Assembly: GCA_947044365.1 (NCBI GenBank)
Contig: OX345636.1
Span: 52,858,746 to 52,922,745, forward strand
Direction of reading: 5' to 3'
Length of the DNA stretch: 64,000 bases
DNA from: Petrosia ficiformis
Taxonomy: Eukaryota; Porifera; Demospongiae; Haplosclerida; Petrosiidae
The notes below the pieces were generated by a model. The model saw nothing but the letters and a program-made list of their open reading frames with translations. It searched no databases and was not told where the DNA came from. Below are positions 35,601 to 46,774 of the stretch, piece after piece (the stretch's first letter is position 1; each line of letters starts with the position of its first letter). The position numbers and the translations under genes were made by a program.

Positions 35601-38444
35601 AGATTCAATACTTAAATACTTTTCAATTAGATTTATACCAGAGAAGTAATTTTAAGTATGTAATGTTGTTGCAAGGCTGTCAAAAGAACAAGCAGTATAC
35701 TATATAATTATTATGTTTGTGGAATTTTAAATTATAATAAAAAAAACATTACTATTGCTTAACTCCTCTCAGTATAGTTCCCATTTCCTAGGAACATATT
35801 CCTTGTGCCTGACCAACATCAAAACTCCTTTGATATGCTTCTCCAGAGAATAACCTTTTTGTTCCAATTTTAACTATAACTGCTTCAGTATAATTATTGT
35901 CTTGTATAATAGAGGTAGTAACAAAAAGAGCAAGGGAAGTCCTAAAAGCACCAGGAGATGCTGAAGTACGTCTTTGGAAATGGCCAATTGGCATCTTAAA
36001 GAACCCTGAACACACATTAGCTGATGCTGGAGTATTTGGTGCACAGGTACACAAACATAATATTTGACACTATGTGATGTGCTCTTACTATTTCTATAGT
36101 TACTTATGATGGAAATGAAGAACGACGAAGGAGAATGGTCTCTTATGATGAAGATGAAGAATAAGGAAGGAGAATGGTCTACAAAGTATGTTAATACAAA
36201 CATGTATTACTATTACATGTGATTGCAGAATTATTATTAAAATTATTATAATTACATGTATACACTCTACTCATCTTCTTTTATTTCTCTTCGTGCCCAT
36301 TGACAGACTTCCCTCTACACCTACCAGTCTTGGTAAGTTTATTGACATACAAATTATGCATTTTGCAACTTAATAGTTTATAAATTGTAAACAATTAGTT
36401 ATACATAAATACGATTGGTTTAAACATTTGTTTGCTATTTGGCCAGGAAGATAACTTGCAAAATTAGCAGACATGTAAGCAAATACACTACAAAAACAGT
36501 TTGGTTATTTCAACCAATCAGTTGGTTACCTCAATTGCATTTCAAATATCCATTACTGCTCAATTGAGGTGTTGAAAATTAGGCCAGCTTAACTTTTGGT
36601 GTTGGAATGTTGTTCACAATGACATGCGAATTATTCATGATTCACAGTTTACATGTCAGTATTTCCCCACTATAAGTTTACATAATTACTGATATCATAT
36701 CAGTCATCTTCCACTATTAATTTTCTTAGTAATTGTGTACACAACATTTCAACACTAAAAATTAAAAATACGAACTGGCTTACCTTCCAACAGTTAATAC
36801 TGCAGTATGGTATGAAAAGGCATATTATTAAATTGACATGCAATTGAGGTAACAAACTGATTGACCAAACTCATTTTTGCAGTGTACTCTTTTATACAAT
36901 CAACTATAATACCAAACAATTAATAGTTTAAAATATCAGAATTTTATGGGCCAAAGGCATTTGCCAATTAGTACACAATATTGCAGTTTGTATGGTAGGT
37001 CATCAAAATATTTCCTACTACTGGAACAGTATTTCACAATAATGGTTAAGAAATATCATCCCAACATTACAAATTGATTTTAATGGCTCAGTATTCCATA
37101 ATCATATGAAAGATCAATTCCTTATTAACACATGTATCAATTAGACTTAAATGGCAACTATCACTTCACTTAGTACATTCAGTACATTGCATGTTGATAG
37201 CCTGTCTATAGGTTATGTAGTATTATATATTATATCAAACAGATAGAGTTAAAATCAGTGTCTTGAGACGACAATTCAAAATGTCACAACAACAAATAGA
37301 CACAGCTGAAAGAAGTCTAGTTGAAACACAACAGAAACTTAGTATAATGAGCACTACAGTAGAAGAACAGCAGCAAGCAATTGAAGATGCTTATATGACA
37401 AAGCAAGAAATGGAGCAAGCATTTCAAGAAACTATTGTGAAGCAACAAGAGTTGGAACAAGCGATTCATGAAACTAATATGAAGAAACAAGAAATGGAGG
37501 AAACAATTCAAGAAGCTAATCGTAGAGTGGAAATGATACAGCAGATTAATGATACTACTCAACAACAACTACAGGAACTCACACTTGTATTGCAACAACA
37601 CATACAGGATAGTACACAAAGGATTTCGGAACTAGAGGAACAATTAAAACAACAGAATACTAGTGTTCAATCACATGATAAAATTCATTGGGTGATTGAG
37701 AGAGATGAGGTCCAAGTTACACAGGAGATTCTTGGAAGAGGAGGATGGGGTGAAGTGAAGGTTGGTGTGTTCAGGGGAACTAGAGTTGCAGTGAAGTGTC
37801 TTTACGAGGTTATCCTCTCAGAGTACAATCTCACTCTCTTCTCCAGAGAGATGGATATTGCATCTCGTGTACGCCATCCTAATCTCCTTCAATTTATAGG
37901 AGCCACTAAAATTGGTAATCCTTTGATAATAACTGAGCTTATGTCTACTAGCCTTCGTAAAGAACTGGAGAAGAGTCCATTAACACGTCCCCAAATTATT
38001 GGCATTAGTAATGATGTAGCATCAGCACTCAACTATCTTCACTTGTGGAAACCACAGCCAATCCTTCATCGAGATGTTAGTAGTGCCAATGTCCTCTTAG
38101 AGGCTTCAAGTAGTGGACAATGGAAAGGGAAGCTTTCTGACTATGGGTCTGCCAATCTTCTTCATCAAATTCGTACTGCAGCTCCTGGCAGTCCTTCATA
38201 TGCTGCTCCTGAAGCCATTTCTCCTCCACGTCATTCTTCTGCAATGGACATCTATAGCTTTGGTGTTCTCTTTATGGAAATGGCAACTCGTCGTCTACCA
38301 TCTGCAAATATCGATGAAAGAGAAGCACAAATTGAAAGTGTTCAGTGCCCTACATTTAAGATTTTAATACAGAAGTGTGTTACACGTGATCAACAGTCTC
38401 GTCCAACATTAGAACAAGTACTAGTAGATCTTAGCATCATGTAG
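32674..38444 (+). CDS. DUSP-UBL-coiled coil-protein kinase fusion, gene B
   Basis: Eight exons join in phase: 32674-32765, 33576-33703, 35108-35234, 35307-35428, 35913-36046, 36100-36185, 36307-36332 and 37243-38444, total 1917 bases, 638 residues. DUSP (about 1-120): YLVDQRWLKQWKKC, ENPGPVDNCNLF, LDYCLLPKAAWEKFIFWYGL, VEIYLLNLKLC. UBL (about 125-230): AEVRLWKW, LADAGVFGAQLLMMEMKND. The conserved Trp before YLVDQ is Gly here, and the donor GTTGGT is weak. Exon 6 carries an internal 14-residue duplication (EMKNDEGEWS / KMKNKEGEWS). Coiled coil about 265-385 with four 14-residue repeats. Kinase about 390-635: GRGGWG 403-408, VAVK Lys 423, Glu 441, HRDVSSANVLL from 514, DYG 538-540, APE, DIYSFGVLF. 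Family knowledge: DUSP-UBL binds partners in USP4/11/15; here it fronts a tyrosine-kinase-like domain that looks catalytically competent. No protease domain follows. Confidence 0.87.
32880..33100. mobile_element. MITE with about 42-bp inverted ends and internal 27-bp repeats
   Basis: Left GGATCAAGTGAAATACACGG and inverted right GGATCAAGTGAATACATGG continue to match for about 42 bases (down to ACAGTACAAA). Between them GTGGTCATACAT(CCCAAGG) occurs three times at about 27-bp spacing. Flanking AATAATGT / AATAGTGC may be an eroded 8-bp duplication. Intron 1 of gene B. Confidence 0.8.
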
Positions 38445-39064
38445 TATGAATTTAATGAGTTTTATAATTCTAATAATTACTCTATATATATTTTCTGTTT
38501 TTAAAAGAGAATAATTAATAATTATAAGTATAAATATGGCAGGGCTGCAACTCTTTTACACCATTAATAATGAACATCCTAGAGGAAATGGTGAATCAAT
38601 TTGATAATTATATATACAGTTTGTTATTAAATTTTAATTCACTATTAAAACGGTGTGTAAAACTATACCCCAATGACAGTGCTATCCCTACACCCCTAGG
38701 GTGTGTTGGTGTTTAATGAACACCCTACAAGAGTTCTAGTACTATTTTATACCCAACAGGAGTTTCTCAGTATCAGATTTATTACTTTGGAGCAAAGCAA
38801 TACAAGTGCATAGCTACATCATACTATATGTGATGTAATAATTATACAATAATAATTATAATTATGTTATATTATAATTATTTTATCAGAAAGCTCATCT
38901 TGGCTAATGTTCAGGTAGCACTGTAGAAACTGATGTCGCACAGCAAGGGGGTAAATTTCCCATAGCTTGAGCTAAACTTTTAAAGTAGGAGTGTTTTGCC
39001 TTTTAACTAAAGGACCATATCTATATAAATATATACACGTTCTAAATAACACAGATTTCACAGT
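38445..39064. other. Intergenic, no gene seen
   Basis: AT-rich sequence downstream of gene B (+ strand) and, on the minus strand, downstream of the transposon-derived frame ending at 39065. A direct GTGTGTTGGTGTTTAATGAACACC hairpin-like stretch is near 38700; otherwise nothing is recognised. Confidence 0.5.
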
Positions 39065-40225
39065 CTAAACATACCTCAGCATTAGGCGAGGCATGTGCAC
39101 CATAAAGTGCATCTTCTGAATGATAGTGCATGCTGTTAGGAAGGAGACTTCTAAATTCCCTATGGTGACAGCCTGTAAATAGGCAATGTCGTCTCCATGA
39201 ACCTTTAGACAAAAGACAATGTCCATCATTCTCAGGTATTTCTCCCAGAGATCATCATCATTAGGCACTTTGTCAACAAGCAGGGGGAAATTCCATATGC
39301 TTCTATCATTGACTTCTTCACAATGGCTACCACTTGAATGTTTCGAACAGAATTTTTGATGAAGATTCCCGACGACAAAATAAAATGCACCTACAATAGA
39401 GTGACAGCGTTAAAAACATTACTATATCTTGGGGACATACCTACTTTGTGAGTTTTTGCCTTAGAACCAAGTGGGTTACAAATTTCAAGGTCATTGTAGT
39501 AGAAACAAATCTGCAGCGAATTTGAATGGCAGCAAACAATGGGTGCTGTGCAATTACTTCACCATCACAAATGTCTTAAAGGTGGTCACCTGGTAGCATT
39601 GATTTATGACCATCAACATTAATATTATAGAAACTGATGTAACATCATTACCTCTCCTAGAATAGCCTCATTCTAGATCTGAAGCATGACTTCCAGACTG
39701 CAGGGTCTTGAGAAGTGGAAAATACATCATGGTATCTGGTTTTACAACACTACATCACTTTGCTCTACTACCAATTCATGTCCGCCTTTCACCTAGGGTA
39801 ACTTTTAAAGGTTCCTGAAATCCCCCCAAAATACATAATATATATATTTTTATGCATAATTACTTACGCATAACAACATTATGAATCTACCATGCACTAA
39901 TTGGAAATGTTCCTTGTAAAACTTGATCTGTTGGTGTTGTGTTTGAAGGCCCTTAAATGGCTTTCCAAATGCACCATTAGGGTCAAATAGAGTCTGGAAG
40001 AGATGATTATGAAATTCCAGCTATAGCTAACACTCCTTTCACAGACTCATACATTTTAAGACGAAGTTGTTGTGGATCTGATGGAGATGTAATTAGTCTT
40101 TGATATTGTATCCAAATACCATTGTTGCAATTCTTGTGTTCTTTCAAAACTTTGTTTGCAACATTACTGATAGTCCACCTGCTAGCTAACTTAAAGTTAT
40201 CGTCAAACCTTCTTAAAGTGTACAA
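39065..40225 (-). pseudogene. Decayed multi-exon transposon-associated gene
   Basis: Minus-strand pieces in order: 40225-40007 (MYTLRRFDDNFKLASRWTIS ...), about 40010-39885 in another frame (LFDPNGAFGKPFKGLQTQHQ), about 39570-39441 (NDLEICNPLGSKAKTHKV), and 39390-39065 (GAFYFVVGNLHQKF ... FPLLVDKVPNDDDLWEKYLR). The last two join cleanly across a 50-bp intron (G|GTATGT ... AG|GT). The words NPLGSKxxxHKVGxFY and PLLV..VPxDDxxWE belong to a protein family I know as widely repeated in invertebrate and fish genomes and usually transposon-linked; I cannot name the transposon class. Frame changes in the upstream part suggest it is dead. Confidence 0.55.
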
Positions 40226-40453
40226 TACATTATAGTGTTTTCAGTTGTTAAAGTATAACTATTATGATCATGACATGTATATGTAATGACTTATAGGTTT
40301 TCAGAATTGGACTATTGTAAATCATGGTGCTTTTATAGTTACAAAATTAGAGACAAATGTATGACCATTTACAGAACAATTATTATGTATATATATTGTT
40401 CTAGAAATCAGGGTTGTATCTAAATCAGGGTTGCCATCACTCTCCCTCCTTTC

Positions 40454-41345
40454 TTAGAGAGTATAGGTTAATGGGTAATGAATTCCCCATATCGGACAGG
40501 TGGGTGTTGATTTCGAGTAGATCTTCGAGGTGTTGGTAGAGTTGGTTGATCTGGTATATACACTGGATAGTAATACAAGTATATATTCATCGTCTTCATC
40601 AATCATAGGTCTATTTGTTTGAGGTTCTTTCACAACTTGGTTATTATTAGTAGGTTTCCCTTCGGGTTGATGGTCATCAGCTTGGTGGGTTTCACAGTAT
40701 GGTTTTAAACAATCATAGTGCACAACAAAACGTTTCCTCAAATTCTTTTTGCATTGTATCCGATAAGTGACATCATTGATAACTTTCACAATGGTAAATG
40801 GTCCTTGCCAGGGTCGATGTAGTTTATGGGACTGACCACGAGGTACTGCTGGAGAGTGCAACCACACGAGATCTCCAATTTTCAGAGGGGTCCTCCTAAC
40901 TAAACGATCATACAGTGTCTTTTGCCGTTCTTGTTTGAGTTTCATGTGCTTCCTGACCATTTCATAACAGTTTTGAACCTTTTCTCCCAATTTAATGCCA
41001 TGATGGGCAGTGGGCACTTCTTTCTCCTTGTATTGCAAATGAAACATCACATCAACTGGTAGTCAGGCTTCTCGTCCACACACAAGATGGAATGGAGTGC
41101 TGTTAATTGTTTCTTGGATGCTCGTTCAGTAGGCACACATTAACTGTGGAAGTTGTAGGTCCCAATTATCTTGATCCTCTGTGGCAGTTATACTCAACAT
41201 GTTGAGTAGAGTTCTGTTAAACCTCTCTACAAGCCCATCTGACTGTGGGTGGTATGGGGTCGTACGAGTTTTTTCAATATTCAGCAATCTACAGATATCC
41301 TTGAACAGCATGGATTCGAAGTTGCGACTTTGATCTGTATGTATT
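40454..41345 (-). pseudogene. Ty3/gypsy retrotransposon integrase, C-terminal fragment
   Basis: A single minus-strand frame from about 41345 to 40454 holds the end of the integrase core (HTDQSRNFES, TTPYHPQSDGLVERFNRTL with the catalytic-region Glu) and the C-terminal chromatin/DNA-binding part (KIGDLVWLHSPAVPRG, RPWQGPFTIVKV, VVHYDCLKPY). Two in-frame TGA codons, at about 41114 and 41063, interrupt it; both positions would be CGA (Arg) in relatives. No LTR, gag, protease or reverse transcriptase is found next to it, so it is a 5'-truncated relic. It is a retrotransposon of the host. Confidence 0.85.
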
Positions 41346-43139
41346 TGGTTATGTGAGTTTCAATACATACTCCTCAGACTATGTAAATTAATATTGATTT
41401 CATATCTTGTTATATAGGTAATGTAGTAATTAGTATATATATATATATAGTATATATATATAGGGTACATGCCATAATAATTAAAGAATGGTACCAAAAA
41501 TAATACAATGTACTTCAAACATAGTATACTGATGTAGTAATTACATACATGTTCTAACTATCTGTGGAGTATTATAATTACAAATTAATGTGCATAATTA
41601 TACTAATTACTCTGGAATCAGCAAATAACATCTGTTGTTTTCACTGGTGTTAGAATTGGAATACTAATGTAATACACCACAGGTGTTAGCTATAATGCTA
41701 TGCTGTGTATATAGCTACATTGTATTAATATATTTGTTACCGTATGCATGGTTTATTATGACATGTACTTTATATATACATAATATATAAGCAATATAGA
41801 TCAAAATCAAATGAACGGTGACTTGTAAATGTTATCTAAAAGAAAGGAAAAACAAATCAACATGGAGGAAAATAGAATTGCATTGAAACTCCTGTAACCA
41901 ACTGAAGGTTAAAATAGCGTATTATTTTTTACAGTGTGAAAGTATCTTTTTTATCTCCATTTGCAAATTCTAAGACTCACTATTTAATATTCTTATTATC
42001 TCTATTTTATTATTTCTTTTGATGCAACAGTAATTCACATAATTATTATTACCAGTGTAGAAGATGAGTTGTCCCCTGGATGAGGTTTCCCCCAAACATG
42101 TATGCCTAGTCAGTGGGACACATGATCGTAGGATGACATTTTGCCTACAAGAACCATGTGTCTCCTTTCTATCATGAATAATATCTAATGACAAGGGTGG
42201 GCCTAGGATGTAATAACAAGAGTAGGAAATGGACACTTGCATCCAGTAAAGGACAACTAATCCTTGGATTAGCTATCCTAGAGGACTGGTAGTCCCTATA
42301 GGACAAATTGTCTTAGAGACACATGGTCCTAGGACTGGGGGATAATATTTTCTGCACTGGTGAATAGAGTTAAAGACACTGTTATAGTAAAAATCTGGTG
42401 TTATTTTGTTCCTTGTATAATTTTGTTCAAGCTGCTACGCTCTAAAAATTGATTTACTTCAACCAGTTCATATAAACATTTCAGTATTCCAATTTTTGCT
42501 GAATATGATTGGCCAATACAGGTAAACTTTTGTTGGTGAACTACGTTACCTAAAGTACACAACCCTGCAAGTATTTGTAGTCTTGACATTCATTTATAGT
42601 ACATAGGTATATATGTTCACTATATGAGGAATGTATCTACACTTTCCCCCACTATAGACATGAGTATTGATTTACATAATTAAGTAATTAGTAAACAAGA
42701 TATATCATTCACACAGAACACTAATTTGGCTCATTAACTAATAGTGTGGGGAGCTATATGTGGCTTGAGAGCATTGAATTCCATATAAGCATAATTATGT
42801 TCATAGTATTAATAGAGCAGCTAATCCATTAAGGATAAACAAATTGCTAGAGTATACACTCACATTCACTAACAGATAAAACACAGAAGGAAAACATAGT
42901 AATGGTACTGTTTTAAAACATGAAATTGGTTAAACAACAGGATTGAACAAATCATTAAGGGCACAATGATCATTTATAGTTTTGAAAACAGATGCATAAT
43001 ACACTTCCGCCTATGGTTTGCAGTGAGGGTAAGTAATCATTAATATCACTTTTTTCACAATGATGTTAAATAGCCAAATTTGTTGGCTAACAATTACAAA
43101 AAGGCAAGCACAATAACGACATTAATAAACACTCAATGT
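41346..43139. other. Intergenic with TA tract and one MITE
   Basis: Contains an AT tract near 41436-41462 and the MITE at 42051-42361. No gene is seen on either strand. Confidence 0.5.
42051..42361. mobile_element. MITE with ACCAGTGYAGAA ends
   Basis: Left end ACCAGTGTAGAAGATG and right end TATTTTCTGCACTGGT are inverted, followed inward by GTTGTCCCC / GGGGGATAA. The interior repeats short words such as TAGGA, CTAGAGGAC and AGGACAA. Length 311 bp. No coding sequence. Confidence 0.7.
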
Positions 43140-44789
43140 TCAATCCTGAACAGTGTGATATGAATAGTCACTCAAATAATTATATTCATTATCATATTCT
43201 CTCTGTGTTGTTAGTTGTCTTTCTGTGTACTCCTCGATGACAGCTTGTCGATTGATTTCAGATGATTCCTCTCTCTGACGATACTTGTACCAACGAGATA
43301 CAATGATAAATACAATGAAGGAGAGACCAGCTAAACAGGTCTTCAGTATAGTAAGCGAGTAATCAAAGTGTTGATATGACTGTAGAAATAGAGCAGGAAT
43401 CTGAAGCACTACATAAATTGACAGGTACGCATACCACAGTCCAATGAGTAGACCTTGCATACTATGTGGACCCTGAGCTAAGATGAATTAAAGAGCAGAT
43501 AAGAATACGAATATGAGTGATAATCCATTAAGAAACTGTGATACAATAACAACTGGAGGAATATAATTTGGAGGACTTCCAATTTCAATGAATTTGTAAT
43601 AGTTTGATATATTTTCAAGTTTGCACTTTCAATGAAATAGTGGAGTGATACATCAACAGCTGTCATTAAACCTAATGACATTACAACTAGTATGAGACCT
43701 GCTCCCATTTTGTTTAGAATACTGATCCTGTATGCGTATCTATTAAAACATGGTCTTGTAATCAACATGTGTACTAGAATCAGTAGAACAGGTAAAATAT
43801 ATCCAATGTTTACATAAAAGAGAAATATGTAGTCTAAAGCAGAAAAATAGGTATAATAATAGTAGACAGCAACTGAATTTGGTAAAAGAAGGAATCCAAA
43901 CAGAGATATCAGTACCAACAAGATTCTACCAAATGTCTTAACATCCTCCACTTCTTCAGTAGTAAATGGTCCCCCATACCTATTTTTGGCTACATCCAGT
44001 CTGGTAGGTACTTCTCCATAAGTGAAAGCACTACGAAACACAGGACTACTATGATGTGTTGCATACTTCAGAACTTTGAATATGTGTTTAACAGGATTGA
44101 CACGACCAACTGGTTCTGTAGTGAAGTGACTATGACAACCACAACAACAAAAGAGCATAATAGAAATCGAAATAAATGTAAAACAACCCGAAACTGCAGC
44201 ACCTGCTGCAATAACATAGAATTTAGAAATAAATGGAATACAAATATTACCAAAATACATTGACCAGAAGTACCAGTTAATAAACACACTCAGCTTGTCA
44301 TTAGAAGCAAAGTGTAACTGATCTGTCCTAAACTGTATAGCATTTGCTTCAAACAATCCTAATCCAAGCCAATATATTACTAAACCAACACAAACAGCAT
44401 TAGGCTGTGAATAATTGTGTGATTCGTAGAATGCCACTGTTTCAGTAGGTACAACAATAATTATACCAATCAATGCAAGAATGGTACCACCAATCATAAG
44501 TCTATACCGAGAAAACCATACTTCAGCCAAGAGCCCAGCAACAGGATATAAAAATAAAACAACTGCATAAAGTCCTAATGTAGCAATTGTATAATAATAA
44601 TGTGTGCACAGAGACATAACTATAAAGTAAGTAATACCCAAAGCTATGAATTAACACACTCCATGTTAAGAGAAGTAGTATTCCTTTTGAACAAACACAT
44701 CCTACACAACAAGATTTGCAACACTTGATACAACAATCTGTTGACTCTATCCTGTTTAGTAAAGACTGGCTTTCTTCACCTTCCATCAT
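43140..44789 (-). pseudogene. POT/PTR-type (SLC15-like) MFS transporter, broken
   Basis: Starts at 44789 with MMEGEESQSLL and a cysteine-rich stretch (CCIKCCKSCCVGCVC) before the first membrane segment. The reading frame then shifts near 44620-44650 into the long frame 44641-43478, which has several membrane helices and the loop RSAFTYGEVPTRLDVAKNRY followed by GGPFTTEEVEDVKTFGRILL, typical of POT-like carriers. Near 43555 a second shift moves the coding line (PPVVIVSQFLNGLSLIFVFL), which meets a TAA at 43490-43488 where Glu is expected, and resumes AQGPHSMQGLLIGLWYA to the C-terminus ending at 43140. POT carriers move peptides or other solutes with protons across membranes. Three lesions in one apparently intronless gene argue for a recent pseudogene; assembly errors are the alternative for the two shifts. 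Confidence 0.75.
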
Positions 44790-46027
44790 GCCACAAGCAT
44801 AGTATTAATGATTTCACAGAAACTAATAAATAGTTGTGATGTAATAATTCATCAAACTTTTACTGGAATTCCAATTCTACAGACCCTGTATACAATGTAC
44901 ACAAAGATACTTATCACATATGAATTCATAATGACCTCAAAATTATAATGTTATGTCTTTGTTATGTACTATAGTGTATAGTTTAATGTCATAAACTCAG
45001 CAATGGATTGAAACTTGATATACATAAAAAAGAATATGCAGGAAGGATAATTATAATCTTTACATTTCATATAATTATGCTTCCCATTCTTTTTTGTGTA
45101 TGTCAAGTTTGAATTAAAAATTGCAAGGGGGGCAAATGTCCCACTGCCCCCCCCCCCTAAATGCAGCCCTGAATATATACACATGTACATACATGTACCA
45201 TACTGTACATAAACATGTACATGCAGAATTTAATTAATTAGTACATAATTCAAGTCCTTGTGTCTGTGTGAGTGTGTATATATATGTTGTCTGTGTATGT
45301 GTGTGTATCCATTAATGGATACACACACATACACAGACAACATATTGCTTCATTATTGAGTTACTATAATTCCTGGCTATCAGTTTCAATTTTGTTGAAA
45401 CTGAAAAATGTCAGCAAGTACCCTAATGCCTTTGCGTAGTGCACAGTGGCATAACTGAGTGTTTAGGGCCAAAAAACTGATAATCATAAAGCAGAGCGTC
45501 TGGTGGGCGCAGCCCCCTAGGAGTTGAAATGTTTTTCAGACCAAATAAATAAATAACAATTGTGTTGTCCCGGCCCCCAGGTTCAGTTACGCCACTGGTA
45601 ATACGTAGCTTAATAACAAGACAATTTTAATTATTAATAACAAGACAATTTTAATTATTAGAAATCATAAAACTACAATTACTATATATTAACAAATTAT
45701 ACATGTAGTAGATAAAAAATACGCATTAAGAAAAGGTAGACAAGATTTCAAGATAAAATTTTGATAAGCAAAAATCAGAATTGTGTGTATACATGAACAT
45801 GTTTACAACATGGTTCAAGCATACACACACACACATACATACATACATTATACATATGTATAATTATAGTACACATACATACACATGTACATCATATGTA
45901 CAATAAAGTACATACACATGTACATTATATGTATAATATTATTATCATAGTACACACACATACACATGTAAATTATGTATAATGTAGGTACACACACATA
46001 TACCCATAATAATACATCACTATAACA
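44790..46027. other. Intergenic with MITEs and simple repeats
   Basis: 44870-45190 carries a copy of the repeat also seen at 56340-56450, 59130-59388 and 63355-63445 (GACCTCAAAATTATAATG, ATAGTTTAATGTCATAAACT). 45265-45345 is a TG-rich inverted repeat (GTGTATCCATTAATGGATAC centre). 45444-45597 is a hAT MITE. 45820-46010 is CA/TACA-rich. No gene. Confidence 0.6.
45444..45597. mobile_element. Small hAT-type MITE (154 bp)
   Basis: Ends CAGTGGCATAACTGA and, inverted, CAGTGGCGTAACTGA (one mismatch). Terminal CAGTGGCGTA is shared with the hAT element at 26100-26839, so that family may have mobilised it. Flanking 8-mers GTAGTGCA and GTAATACG are only partly alike. Confidence 0.7.
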
Positions 46028-46728
46028 TCAGTCATCTTCATCATCAATTGAACATCTTCCAGTACATATAAAATTCAATAGATAAGCACATGATACGAGT
46101 ATCCCTACTAATATCAATGCTAATAAGATGATCCATCCAAACAATAATATAAACAAGATCCACCCAATCACTAGTACTATAGATGTTAAATAGCCAGCTT
46201 TGTGCGGTTTATACCACTTTCCTTGTGGATCAGTGTGCCATGTCTTCCAGCAACATCCATGATTTTGATTCTCAGTAACTGTATAAGAATTAGAGACATT
46301 AATCAATATTACCATACCCTTCTGCCTATGCTTCACAACAAGGGTAATAATTAGGGCTGGAATGATTAATTGATTAATCAACTAATCGACTAATCAATCA
46401 ATATTGAAAATTCTTCTGATTGTAATTATGCTAATTATTCCAGAAGACATACGTCTCAAGCATGCGACAGCAAATAATGTACAATATGTAATTGACAGGA
46501 AGCCGTTTTGATCATCAAATAGGAGGCATTTCCTGCATAAATTGACTTAATTGGCCTAATTACTTCTGCTGATGGTTAATTGAACATAAAATCATAACTA
46601 GGTGTGTGTGTGAATGGGGATTAAAAGCATGTTCACATTCATGATGACCTACAATGATATATTGTCATCATAGAGCGGGATACATTTTTATGTAGGGCCA
46701 TCTCTATGATTGCTTTTCTACAAAGTAT

Positions 46729-46774
<46 letters not shown>

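Noticed and set aside
35788..36203. Minus-strand frames of 88 and 109 residues
   Set aside because: Antisense to the UBL exons of gene B.
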